Shown: positions 44,525 through 54,639 of the stretch, in pieces
Layout of the letters: each line of letters starts with the position of its first letter
How positions within the stretch are numbered: position 1 is the first letter of the stretch
NCBI GenBank assembly: GCA_965219015.1
Contig: CBDCNH010000011.1
Coordinates: 124,001-188,000 of the forward strand
Reading direction: 5' to 3'
DNA: 64,000 nt
Source: CBDCNH01 sp965219015
Lineage (GTDB): Bacteria > Pseudomonadota > Alphaproteobacteria > Rhodobacterales > Rhodobacteraceae
Notes under the pieces: model-generated
Database searches by the model: none
What the model was told of the DNA's origin: nothing
The model's input: the letters and a program-made list of their open reading frames with translations, nothing else
Translations under genes and position numbers: made by a program

Positions 44525-44995
44525 ATGACACGAGACCGCCTTGATGCAGACGTCGCGTTCATTCAGGCGCTGGCGGAACTCCTCAACCACAACGGCCTGA
44601 CCGAGCTCACCGTGAAGCGCGAGTACGGCGCCAACGACAGCCTGAACGTCCGCGTCGCCAAGCGCATCGAGCGCGTGGTGCAGGCCGCGCCGGTGCAGAT
44701 CGCGGCCGCAGCCCTGCCCGCCCCGGCGGCTCCAGTGCCGAGCGGCGACCCCGCGCAGCTTCCCGGCGCCGTGACCTCGCCGATGGTCGGCACCGCGTAT
44801 CTCTCGGCCGAGCCCGGCTCCGAGCCGTTCGTCGCCATCGGCGCGCAGGTGGCGGAGGGCCAGACGCTCCTCATCATCGAGGCGATGAAGACGATGAACC
44901 AGATCCCCGCGCCCCATGCCGGCACGCTCAGGCGCATCCTCGTCGCCGACGGCAGCCCGGTCGAGTACGGCGCGCCGCTGATGATCATCGAGTAG
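44525..44995 (+). CDS. accB: Biotin carboxyl carrier protein of acetyl-CoA carboxylase
   Basis: Protein of 156 aa. An N-terminal helical region (FIQALAELLNHNGLTELTV) is followed by an Ala/Pro linker and a C-terminal biotinyl domain with the biotinylated K122 in EAMKTMN. It carries carboxybiotin between AccC and the carboxyltransferase in fatty-acid synthesis. I chose the ATG at 44525. accC follows after 7 nt. Confidence 0.96.
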   Translation: MTRDRLDADVAFIQALAELLNHNGLTELTVKREYGANDSLNVRVAKRIERVVQAAPVQIAAAALPAPAAPVPSGDPAQLPGAVTSPMVGTAYLSAEPGSEPFVAIGAQVAEGQTLLIIEAMKTMNQIPAPHAGTLRRILVADGSPVEYGAPLMIIE

Positions 44996-45002
44996 CGCCT
45001 CG

Positions 45003-46349
<1,347 letters not shown>

Positions 46350-46354
46350 GCGCG

Positions 46355-47005
46355 GTGCGGCGCCGCGTGGAGCCTGCCCTGACGGCGGACCTGCTGCTGC
46401 GCGCCTACGCGGCGGGGATCTTCCCGATGGCCGCGGAGCGCGACGATCCGCACGTCCACTGGGTCGATCCGGTGCTCCGCGGCGTGCTGCCGGTGGGCGC
46501 GCTGCACGTCTCGCGGAGCCTGCGCCGCCGCATCCTCCGCGCGCCCTGGGAGGTGCGGACCGACACCGCATTCGCCGCGGTCGTGACCGCCTGCGCCGAC
46601 CGGCCGGAGACCTGGATCAACGCGCCGATCTTCGCGCTCTACGCGGAGCTCCACGCCCGGAAGCAGGCCCATGCGCTCGAGGTCTGGGAGGGCGACGCGC
46701 TCGTCGGCGGCGTGTTCGGCATCGTGCTCGGGGGCGCTTTCTTCGGCGAGAGCATGTTCTCGCGGCGCACCGACGCCTCGAAGGTGGCGCTGGCGCATCT
46801 GTCGCACCGGCTTGCCGTGGGCGGGTTCACGCTCTTCGACACGCAGTTCCTGACCGACCATCTCGCCTCGCTCGGTGGCGTCGAGATCACGCGGAGCGCG
46901 TACCGCCAGCGGCTGACGGAGGCACTGGGGGTCGAGGCGGACTGGGAGCGGCTCGGGCGGCCCGATCCTCACGAGGTGGTGCAGCGCATGACCCAGACGT
47001 CGTAG
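46355..47005 (+). CDS. aat: Leucyl/phenylalanyl-tRNA--protein transferase
   Basis: Protein of 216 aa with the family signatures LLLRAYAAGIFPMA, VHWVDPVLRGVLP, GGAFFGESMFSR and LFDTQFLTDHLASLG. It adds Leu or Phe to proteins with N-terminal Arg or Lys, marking them for ClpAP/ClpS degradation. The GTG at 46355 is taken as start; a GTG at 46367 is possible. The last 37 bp overlap the convergent DUF2155 gene. Confidence 0.93.
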   Translation: MRRRVEPALTADLLLRAYAAGIFPMAAERDDPHVHWVDPVLRGVLPVGALHVSRSLRRRILRAPWEVRTDTAFAAVVTACADRPETWINAPIFALYAELHARKQAHALEVWEGDALVGGVFGIVLGGAFFGESMFSRRTDASKVALAHLSHRLAVGGFTLFDTQFLTDHLASLGGVEITRSAYRQRLTEALGVEADWERLGRPDPHEVVQRMTQTS

Positions 47006-47319
47006 CGCGCGTGGTCCATCGCGTTCAGCGCCGGCGCGGCCGCGATCATCCAGCCGTCGAACACCGGCGTCGGCACGGCGGTGTCGCGGATGAAGAGGTG
47101 GGCCGCGGCGTTGCTCGCGGGATCGTCGGCCGGATACCGGCAGTCCGAGAGCGCGATCTTCAACCGCCCGTAGTCGATCGTGGTGCCGACCGGCAGGGTG
47201 AGATCCGTCACGGCGCCCGTCACCTTGTCGAGCCCGCGCAGCAGAGCACCCGGCGCCTCGGCATAGGTCGCAGCGCTCGCCGGGCCCGCCAGCAGCGCGA
47301 GGACCGCCGCCAGCCTCAC
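46969..47319 (-). CDS. DUF2155 protein
   Basis: Exported protein of 116 aa (signal MRLAAVLALLAGPASA after a GTG start) with the DUF2155 core LRGLDKVTGAVTDLTLPVGT, LKIALSDCRYP and VFDGWMIAAAPALNAMDH, ending DVWVMRC. Two cysteines (CRYP and MRC) probably form a disulfide. Its start overlaps the mlaD-like stop (GTGA). It is commonly found near aat and NDUFA12-like genes in alphaproteobacteria. Function unknown. Confidence 0.88.
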   Translation of the reverse strand: MRLAAVLALLAGPASAATYAEAPGALLRGLDKVTGAVTDLTLPVGTTIDYGRLKIALSDCRYPADDPASNAAAHLFIRDTAVPTPVFDGWMIAAAPALNAMDHARYDVWVMRCTTS

Positions 47320-47810
47320 GGCTCGGGCACCGCCGCCGCGTCGGTCCCCGAGTCGGTGCCCGCGCCGGTCCCCGAGCCGCCGGCGAACTTCAGGAGCAGG
47401 CTGATGAGGCTCACCGCACCTTGCGTGTCCTCGATGCTGTCGCCGGGGCCGAGGTTGTCGGGCGCGCCGCCGGGCTGGATCTCGAGGTAGTTGCCGCCGA
47501 GGAGCCCTTCGGAGCTGACGAGCGCGGTGCTGTCCGTCGGCACCTCGATGCCGTCCTGCACGGTGAGCTCCACATCGGCGAAGAACGTCTTGGGATTGAG
47601 GTCGATGCCGGTGATCGTGCCGACCTTGACGCCCGCGAGCCGCACGTCGGTCCCGACCGCGACGCCCTCTGCCGAGCGGAAGCTCGCGGTCAGCGGATAG
47701 CTCGCCGCGCCGCCCGAGAAGCCCGTGGCCCGTCCGGCGAACACCACGAACCCCACAGCGGCGATCACGACCGCCGCACCCACGGCCACTTCGGTGACGC
47801 TCTCGGCCAT
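47316..47810 (-). CDS. mlaD: MlaD-family outer-membrane lipid asymmetry protein
   Basis: Protein of 164 aa. One N-terminal membrane anchor (VAVGAAVVIAAVGFVVFA) is followed by an MCE domain (LTASFRSAEGVAVGTDVRLA to GLLGGNYLEIQPGG) and a low-complexity tail. MlaD binds phospholipid in the periplasm and works with MlaE/MlaF to keep the outer membrane asymmetric. The other mla genes are not in the window. The order NDUFA12-mlaD-DUF2155 is typical. Confidence 0.88.
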   Translation of the reverse strand: MAESVTEVAVGAAVVIAAVGFVVFAGRATGFSGGAASYPLTASFRSAEGVAVGTDVRLAGVKVGTITGIDLNPKTFFADVELTVQDGIEVPTDSTALVSSEGLLGGNYLEIQPGGAPDNLGPGDSIEDTQGAVSLISLLLKFAGGSGTGAGTDSGTDAAAVPEP

Positions 47811-47877
47811 CAGCGGACACGCCCCGCTTGCCAGCCGCCCCGCGCCGCCGGTCCGTCGGGAAAAGCCGCGGCGCCGG

Positions 47878-48255
47878 TCATTCGGGCGTCCACGCCTCGT
47901 AGTCGCTCCGCGCGACCGGCACCTCGCGCCGGATCGAGCCCGCGGGCGCGTAGGCCAGCGCCGTGCCGGTCATGTTTTCCTGATGGACCTTCTCCCAGAC
48001 CTTGTGGACCACCGGCGCCCGCGACGGCGGCTCGTCCCAGGTGAAGTGCAGCCAGCCGTGCCAGTCGGGCGAGATCTTGGTGGCCTCGATGGCCCCCTTG
48101 TAGATGACCCAGCGGCGCTTGCCGTCCGGCGTCTGGTAGAAGAGGTTGCCCTCGGCGTCCTCGCCGACCGCCGTGCCGCCGCGACGCCAGGTGAAGATCT
48201 GCGTGCCAAGCGTCTGGCTGTGCCACCAGGTCAGCATCCGCACGAGGAACGTCAT
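47878..48255 (-). CDS. NDUFA12/B17.2-like complex I accessory subunit
   Basis: Protein of 125 aa starting MTFLVRMLTWWHSQTLGTQI, with EDAEGNLFYQTPDGKRRWVIY and PDWHGWLHFTWDEPPS. This matches the NDUFA12 family, a supernumerary NADH:quinone oxidoreductase subunit shared by alphaproteobacteria and mitochondria. I chose the ATG at 48255, 6 nt after GGAG. Upstream lies the repeat-rich region that ends at clpX. Confidence 0.92.
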   Translation of the reverse strand: MTFLVRMLTWWHSQTLGTQIFTWRRGGTAVGEDAEGNLFYQTPDGKRRWVIYKGAIEATKISPDWHGWLHFTWDEPPSRAPVVHKVWEKVHQENMTGTALAYAPAGSIRREVPVARSDYEAWTPE

Positions 48256-48329
48256 CGCCATCTCCGGCCAGGTCGGGATCGCCCACTTATAGCGGCCGCC
48301 GCCCCGGCGTCCAGCGCCACCCGCGCCCC

Positions 48330-48661
48330 AACATCGTCGCCGCAGGCGCGCCCCAACATCGCCACCGTCGCATCGCCAGGCCCGAGCGCCCCAGCATCGT
48401 CGCCGCAGGCGCGCCCCAACATCGTCGCCGCAGGCGCGTCGGAGCAACGTCGCCGCCGTCGATCGTAGCACCGTCGCCGCAGGCTAGTCCTAGCATCGTC
48501 GCCGCGGCGCGGGCCCTGGCGCGTCGGGCGCGAGACCGGCATCGTCGCGCCGTCGGATCGCCGCCGCAGGCGCGCCCGAGCATCGCCGCCGCAGGCGCGT
48601 AGATCGCCGCCGCAGGAGTCAGTCGCCGCCGCAGGCGCGCCCGAGAGCATCGTCGGCAGGC
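48330..48661. repeat. Irregular array of a short GC-rich motif
   Basis: About ten copies of ATCGYCGCCGCAGGCGCG or close variants, at roughly 48333, 48396, 48421, 48471, 48495, 48557, 48581, 48603, 48621 and 48649, with unequal spacing of about 14-64 bp. Many are preceded by GCGCCCCAAC or CGCCCGAG. Around 48504-48560 there is also a partial copy of the clpX stop-codon region (20 identical bases with 48784-48803, then patchy). No gene fits here. Confidence 0.8.
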
Positions 48662-48668
48662 GCGCGAG

Positions 48669-48745
48669 CCGGCCCACGGTGCCGACAGCCTCCGCGTTGA
48701 CGACCACGAGCTCGTCCACGCGTCGACATGCCCGGAAGCTCGAAC
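48669..48745 (-). repeat. Displaced copy of the clpX 3' end
   Basis: Aligns to 48856-48928 inside clpX. By hand, 71 of 73 clpX bases are identical, and the copy has 3-base and 1-base insertions. In the clpX direction it encodes VVVNAEAVGTVGR beside the true VVVNEEAVGTVGR. It lies about 60 bp beyond the clpX stop. The near-identity means the duplication is recent or kept similar by conversion. Confidence 0.9.
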
Positions 48746-48804
48746 TTCGGGCCGTCGACATGGTGCCGACAGCGTCGGGTGGAGCGGCGCGGGCCCTGGC
48801 GCGA

Positions 48805-50070
<1,266 letters not shown>

Positions 50071-50131
50071 GTCGTACCTCTGCGGATCGCGTCGCCCGGC
50101 GAAAGGCTCCACACGTCTGCCCTTGCCCGAA

Positions 50132-50160
50132 AGACTAGGGCAGCCCCTACCCCTTCACAA
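50132..50160 (-). promoter_or_regulatory. Possible clpX promoter
   Basis: Reading leftward, TTGTGA (50160-50155) and TAGTCT (50137-50132) are separated by 17 bp in the clpP-clpX gap, about 60 bp before the clpX ATG. The match to a sigma-70-type promoter is moderate. It would let clpX be expressed apart from clpP. Confidence 0.3.
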
Positions 50161-50231
50161 TGCCAAAATCCCGCCGTGGCAGATGTGTCACGGCACTGGA
50201 CGTCACCTCGGCGCGATGCCCTCACCGCGCC

Positions 50232-50861
50232 TCATTTCAGGTCTTCCATCTTGCCGCGGCTCTCGACGATCTCGTCGAGGAGCCCCCAGTCGCGGGCCTC
50301 CTCGGCCGACATGAAGTTGTCGCGCTCGAGCGCCGCCTCGACCACCTCGAGCGACTGCCCGGTATGCTTGACGTAGATGTTGTTGAGCCGGTCCTTCAGC
50401 TTCTGCGTCTCCTGCGCGTGGATCAGGATGTCGGAGGCCTGGCCCTGGTAGCCGCCCGAGGGCTGGTGGACCATGATCCGGCTGTTGGGGAGCGAGAACC
50501 GCATCCCCTTCTCGCCGGCGCAGAGGAGGAGCGACCCCATCGAGGCCGCCTGGCCCACGCAGAGCGTCGAGATCTTCGGCCGGATGTACTGCATCGTGTC
50601 GTAGATCGAGAGCCCCGCGGTCACGACGCCGCCGGGGCTGTTGATGTACATGGAGATTTCCTTCGAGGGGTTCTCCGCCTCGAGGTGCAGGAGCTGCGCC
50701 ACCATCAGCGACGAGATGCCGTCGTGGACCGGCCCCGACATGAAGATGATGCGCTCCTTCAGGAGCCGCGAGTAGATGTCGTAGGCGCGCTCGCCGCGGC
50801 TCGTCTGCTCGACCACCATCGGCACGAGCGTGTTCATGTAGTGGTCAACCGGATCGCGCAT
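50232..50861 (-). CDS. clpP: ATP-dependent Clp protease proteolytic subunit ClpP
   Basis: Serine protease of 209 aa with catalytic triad S107 (GQAASMGS), H132 (MVHQPSGG) and D181 (ERDNFMS). The N-terminal propeptide is short. It assembles into a 14-mer that degrades substrates fed by ClpX, and is encoded 161 bp upstream of clpX in the same direction. Confidence 0.98.
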   Translation of the reverse strand: MRDPVDHYMNTLVPMVVEQTSRGERAYDIYSRLLKERIIFMSGPVHDGISSLMVAQLLHLEAENPSKEISMYINSPGGVVTAGLSIYDTMQYIRPKISTLCVGQAASMGSLLLCAGEKGMRFSLPNSRIMVHQPSGGYQGQASDILIHAQETQKLKDRLNNIYVKHTGQSLEVVEAALERDNFMSAEEARDWGLLDEIVESRGKMEDLK

Positions 50862-51000
50862 GTTGGTCCTTCCCGTCGTCCGGGGTGCATAGCGCCCGAA
50901 CCCTGACGGAGTCTTAGTATCGCGGACATTTGCCTACAAGGGACGCGCCCGCGTTTCGCGGAGGGTTGAAGCCGCGCGGCGGGGCCACATCCTTCCCGTC

Positions 51001-52149
51001 ATGGACGCGTTTCCCCCTACCCGCGCCGAGGGCCTCCGCCGCCTCGAGGCGTTCGTGCCGCGCGCCGGCCGCGCGTATGCCGCGAGCCGCAACCACGACC
51101 GCCCCGGCGCGCAGGCGGTCTCGGCGCTCTCGCCCTACATCCGCCACCGGCTCGTGACCGAGGCGGAGGTGCTTCGCGCCGTCGTCGCCGCCCACGGCCC
51201 TGAGGGCGCGCAGCGCTTCGTGGCGGAGGTGTTCTGGCGCACCTACTGGAAGGGCTGGCTCGAGATGCGCCCCGCCGTCTGGGCCGGCTACGAGACCGAG
51301 CGCGACGCCGCCCTCGACGCGCCGGGCGTCGCCCGGGCCATCGCGGGCCAGACCGGGATCGAGGGCTTCGACGACTGGGCACGCGAGCTGGTGACGACCG
51401 GCTGGCTCCACAACCACGCGCGGATGTGGTTCGCCTCGATCTGGGTCTTCACGCTGCGGCTTCCCTGGGCGGCGGGGGCGGACTTCTTCCTGCGCCACCT
51501 CGTCGACGGCGACCCGGCGTCGAACACGCTGTCGTGGCGCTGGGTCGCGGGGCTCCAGACGCGAGGCAAGACCTACCTCGCCGTGCCTGACGCCATCGCC
51601 GAATGTACCGGCGGGCGCTTCCGGCCCACCGGCCTCGCGACGGAAGCGGAGCCCGTCGAAGGCCCGCCGCCGCCCGAGCCGAGGCCGATCCCCGCCCCGA
51701 CGCCGATCCCCGCAGGCCCGCGCGCGCTTCTGCTGACCGAGGACGACTGCGACCCCTGGCCCGACGGCCCCTTCGTCGCCCGCGCGGCGCTTCGGACCTG
51801 TCCCGGCCGCTCGCCGCTGCCGGTCTCCGAGCCGGTCGCACGGTTCTCCGAGGCGGCGCTCGGCGGTGCTGCGCTCGACCTCGACGGCGCCGCCGCCTGG
51901 GCGCGCGACAGCGGCGCGGCCGTCGTCGTCACGCCCTACGCGCCCGTCGGCCCCGCGGCGACGGCGCTCGACCGGCTCGAAGCGGTGCTCGCACGCGACG
52001 GCATCGCCCTCGCCCGCCCGATGCGCCCCTACGACCGACGCGCCTGGCCGCATGCCACGCGCGGCTTCTACCGCTTCCGCGACGCCATCCCGGAGCTCGT
52101 CGCGGCAATGGGCACCAGCACCGGACCGTCCGGCGTGTCGGCGAAGTAG
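51001..52149 (+). CDS. Cryptochrome/photolyase-like FAD-binding protein with reordered domains
   Basis: Protein of 382 aa. It begins directly with a photolyase FAD-binding domain: ARELVTTGWLHNHARMWFAS and GDPASNTLSWRWVAGLQTRGKTY match the flavin pocket. There is no N-terminal antenna domain. After a Pro-rich linker (residues about 215-235) comes an alpha/beta-like region ending RAWPHATRGFYRFRDAIPEL, which resembles the antenna domain of photolyases, so the domains may be circularly permuted. It could repair DNA or act as a light sensor. The last 82 bp overlap the convergent btuD gene. Confidence 0.75.
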   Translation: MDAFPPTRAEGLRRLEAFVPRAGRAYAASRNHDRPGAQAVSALSPYIRHRLVTEAEVLRAVVAAHGPEGAQRFVAEVFWRTYWKGWLEMRPAVWAGYETERDAALDAPGVARAIAGQTGIEGFDDWARELVTTGWLHNHARMWFASIWVFTLRLPWAAGADFFLRHLVDGDPASNTLSWRWVAGLQTRGKTYLAVPDAIAECTGGRFRPTGLATEAEPVEGPPPPEPRPIPAPTPIPAGPRALLLTEDDCDPWPDGPFVARAALRTCPGRSPLPVSEPVARFSEAALGGAALDLDGAAAWARDSGAAVVVTPYAPVGPAATALDRLEAVLARDGIALARPMRPYDRRAWPHATRGFYRFRDAIPELVAAMGTSTGPSGVSAK

Positions 52150-52835
52150 GCGCGCACTCCGAACACCTCGGCGAGGAGCGCCGGCGTCAGCACGTCGCGC
52201 GGCGGCCCGTCCGCCACGATGCGTCCCCCCGCCATCGCCACCACCCGGTCGCAGAGCCGCGCCGCGAGCCCGAGGTCGTGCAGCGACACGAGGAGGCCCC
52301 GCCCCTCGCGCGCGAGCTCGCGGAACACGTCCATCACGCCGATCTGCCCGGCGGGATCGAGCCCTGCGACGGGCTCGTCGGCGAGGACGAGCGGCGTCTC
52401 CTGCGCCAGCGCCCGCGCGATGAGCACCCGCGCCTGCTCGCCGCCCGAAAGCTGCGTGGCGTCCCGGTTCGCGAACGCCCCGAGCCCCATCCGGCCGAGC
52501 GCCGCCGCCACCGCCGCCGCGTCGCGGCGCGCGTCGGTCGGATGCGCCATGCGCCCGAGCGCCACCAGCGCGGCCACGCTGACCGGCCAGGCGATCTCGC
52601 GCGCCTGTGGCAGGAACGCCACGTGGCGCGCGCGGTCGCCCGGCCCCATCGCGGCAAGGCTGCTCCCGGTCGCCCGCGCGAGCCCGAGCGCGCCGCGCAG
52701 CAGCGTCGTCTTCCCCGCCCCGTTCGGCCCCACGAGCCCGACGAGCTCGCCCGCCGCGACCGTGAGCGACGCCCCGGTCACGACCGCCCGCCCGCCGAGC
52801 GTCACCTCCATGCGGTCGAGCGCCAGGAGGCTCAC
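52068..52835 (-). CDS. btuD: Cobalamin-type ABC transporter ATPase (BtuD)
   Basis: Protein of 255 aa with Walker A GPNGAGKTT, signature LSGGEQARVLIARAL, Walker B LVLADEPVAGLD and switch His in LVSLHDLGLA. It is the FecCD-partner subgroup used for B12 and siderophores. A GTG start at 52835 overlaps the permease stop (GTGA). The 3' end runs 82 bp into the photolyase-like gene on the other strand, so the real stop is shared with that gene's coding sequence. Confidence 0.9.
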   Translation of the reverse strand: MSLLALDRMEVTLGGRAVVTGASLTVAAGELVGLVGPNGAGKTTLLRGALGLARATGSSLAAMGPGDRARHVAFLPQAREIAWPVSVAALVALGRMAHPTDARRDAAAVAAALGRMGLGAFANRDATQLSGGEQARVLIARALAQETPLVLADEPVAGLDPAGQIGVMDVFRELAREGRGLLVSLHDLGLAARLCDRVVAMAGGRIVADGPPRDVLTPALLAEVFGVRAYFADTPDGPVLVPIAATSSGMASRKR

Positions 52836-53800
52836 GCCGCCATCCGTTCGCGCCAGACGAGGCGCAGGAACACCGGCGCGCCCACGAGCGCCGTCAGCAC
52901 GCCGAGCTTGAGGTCGCGGTCGGGCGCGATGACCCGAACCGCGATGTCGGCCGCGAGGAGCATCGCCGCGCCGCCCAGCGCCGAGGCCGGCATGAGCCGC
53001 GACGGCAGCGCGCCCACGCGGGCGCGCAACAGGTGCGGCACGACGAGCCCGACGAAGCCGATCGCCCCCGACACCGCCGTCGCGGCGCCGACGAGGCAGG
53101 CGACGCCGAGCACCAGCCGCAGCCGAAGCCGCCCGAGCCGCACGCCCATCGCCTCCGCCGCGTCCTCGCCGAGCGTCAGCGCGTCGAGCCCGCGCCCGAG
53201 CCCCGCGAGGAGCACCGCACCCACCGCCATCACCGGCGCCGCGAGCGCCAGCTCCGCCAGCGAGCGGTCGGCGAGCGATCCGAGCGTCCAGTACACGATC
53301 TCGAGCGCCGCGAACGGATTGGGCGAGAGGTTCAGCACCAGCGCCGTCCCCGCGGCGGCCAGCGCCGACACCGCGATGCCCGCGAGGATGAGCGTGAGCG
53401 AGCGGCCGCGCGGCCCCGCGAGCCCGAGGACGGCGAGCACCGCCGCCGTGGCCCCGCCGAGCCCCGCGAGCGGCAGCGCCAGCGCGAAGGCCGCGGCGAG
53501 CCCGGTCTGCAGCGCGATCACCGCACCGAGCGCCGCCGCGGACGACACCCCGATGAGCCCCGGCTCCGCCAGCGGGTTGCGGAGGAAGCCCTGCAGCGCC
53601 GCGCCGGACGCGCCGAGCGCCGCGCCGACGAGGAGTCCGAGGACCGCGCGCGGCAGGCGGATCTCGCGCATCACGATGCCGGCCGGGCCCGCGCCGTCGA
53701 GGAGCGCCGCCAGGCCGGCGACGGGCGACAGCCCCGCGGGGCCGATCAGCAGCGATGCCGCGAAGAGACCCGCGACGAGCGCCACCAGCGCCCGGGTCAC
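52832..53800 (-). CDS. btuC: Cobalamin-type ABC transporter permease (BtuC/FecCD family)
   Basis: Permease of 322 aa with about ten membrane helices and the family motifs RLPRAVLGLLVGAALGASG, NPLAEPGLIGVSSAAALGA and GAIGFVGLVVPHLLR. Its dimer moves cobalamin across the inner membrane. The start overlaps the binding-protein stop. Assignment to B12 comes from the riboswitch-controlled receptor gene upstream. Confidence 0.92.
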   Translation of the reverse strand: MTRALVALVAGLFAASLLIGPAGLSPVAGLAALLDGAGPAGIVMREIRLPRAVLGLLVGAALGASGAALQGFLRNPLAEPGLIGVSSAAALGAVIALQTGLAAAFALALPLAGLGGATAAVLAVLGLAGPRGRSLTLILAGIAVSALAAAGTALVLNLSPNPFAALEIVYWTLGSLADRSLAELALAAPVMAVGAVLLAGLGRGLDALTLGEDAAEAMGVRLGRLRLRLVLGVACLVGAATAVSGAIGFVGLVVPHLLRARVGALPSRLMPASALGGAAMLLAADIAVRVIAPDRDLKLGVLTALVGAPVFLRLVWRERMAA

Positions 53801-54639
53801 GGCGCGGTCGCTTCCCGACGCGCCTCCGCCATGTCGGCGACCGCGCCCAGCACCGACGGCGTGCCGCAGACCCAGTCGGGCCCGCTCTGCGCCCGTGCCG
53901 CGACCGGCAGGGCCGCCAGCGCCGGATGCCGCAGCAGTGCCTCGGCATTCGACGCGCCGGGATAGGGCGCGGACGTCACGAGCACGTCGGGCGCCGCCAT
54001 CACCAGCCGCTCGAGCGGCAGCGTTCCGCCGCCCGATTCATGGTTCCGGTTCGCGAGCCCCGCCGCGCCGACGATGGCGTCGGCGAGCGTGCCCCGCCCC
54101 GAGGTGTAGCCGTTCGGGTAGTAGAGCACCGCCTCCGGCCGCGCGTCGTCCGCCGGCCTCAACGCTGCTAGCCCCGCGTCGATATCAGCGATACGCGCCG
54201 TCGCCTCGGCGTCGCGCCCGAGCGCGGCACCCATGTCGCGCAGCCCTTGACGCACGTCGTCGAACGAGGTCGCGGGCGGAAACTCGATCACCGGCACGCC
54301 GACGCGGCGGAGGAGCGCCACGGTGTTGCGCGTCGAGTACGTCCCCGCCAGCACGAGGTCGGGACGGAGCAGGAACACCTCCTCCGCGAGCCCGCGCGTC
54401 ACCGGATAGGCCTCTGCCTCCGCCGCCATCGCCGAGGTGACGGGATCGCGCGCCAGCCGCGACACCGCGACGAGCTGGCCGGGGCCCGCCAGAAGCATCG
54501 CGAGCTGGTCGGTGCAGACGTTGATCGACACCACGCGCGCCGGCGCCGATGCGGGCGCCGATGCCGGCGCCGATGCGGGCGCCGCCTCTGCCGCCCCTGC
54601 CACGAGGACGAGCGCGGCGAGGAGCCTAGAACCGCGCAC
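53797..54639 (-). CDS. btuF: Cobalamin-type periplasmic binding protein (BtuF)
   Basis: Protein of 280 aa. A GTG at 54639, inside the end of btuB, starts a signal peptide (RLLAALVLVAGAAEAA). Three ASAP repeats from a 12-bp tandem repeat follow, then the two-lobed metal/cobalamin-binding fold: RVVSINVCTDQLAMLLAGP, LAGTYSTRNTVALLRRVGVPV and GGGTLPLERLVMAAPDVLV. It passes B12 to BtuCD. Confidence 0.9.
   Translation of the reverse strand: MRGSRLLAALVLVAGAAEAAPASAPASAPASAPARVVSINVCTDQLAMLLAGPGQLVAVSRLARDPVTSAMAAEAEAYPVTRGLAEEVFLLRPDLVLAGTYSTRNTVALLRRVGVPVIEFPPATSFDDVRQGLRDMGAALGRDAEATARIADIDAGLAALRPADDARPEAVLYYPNGYTSGRGTLADAIVGAAGLANRNHESGGGTLPLERLVMAAPDVLVTSAPYPGASNAEALLRHPALAALPVAARAQSGPDWVCGTPSVLGAVADMAEARREATAP

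Noticed and set aside
48330..48661. CRISPR-like array upstream of the NDUFA12-type gene
   Set aside because: Motif copies are unevenly spaced (about 14-64 bp), there are no uniform unique spacers, copies merge with clpX-derived sequence and no cas gene is nearby.
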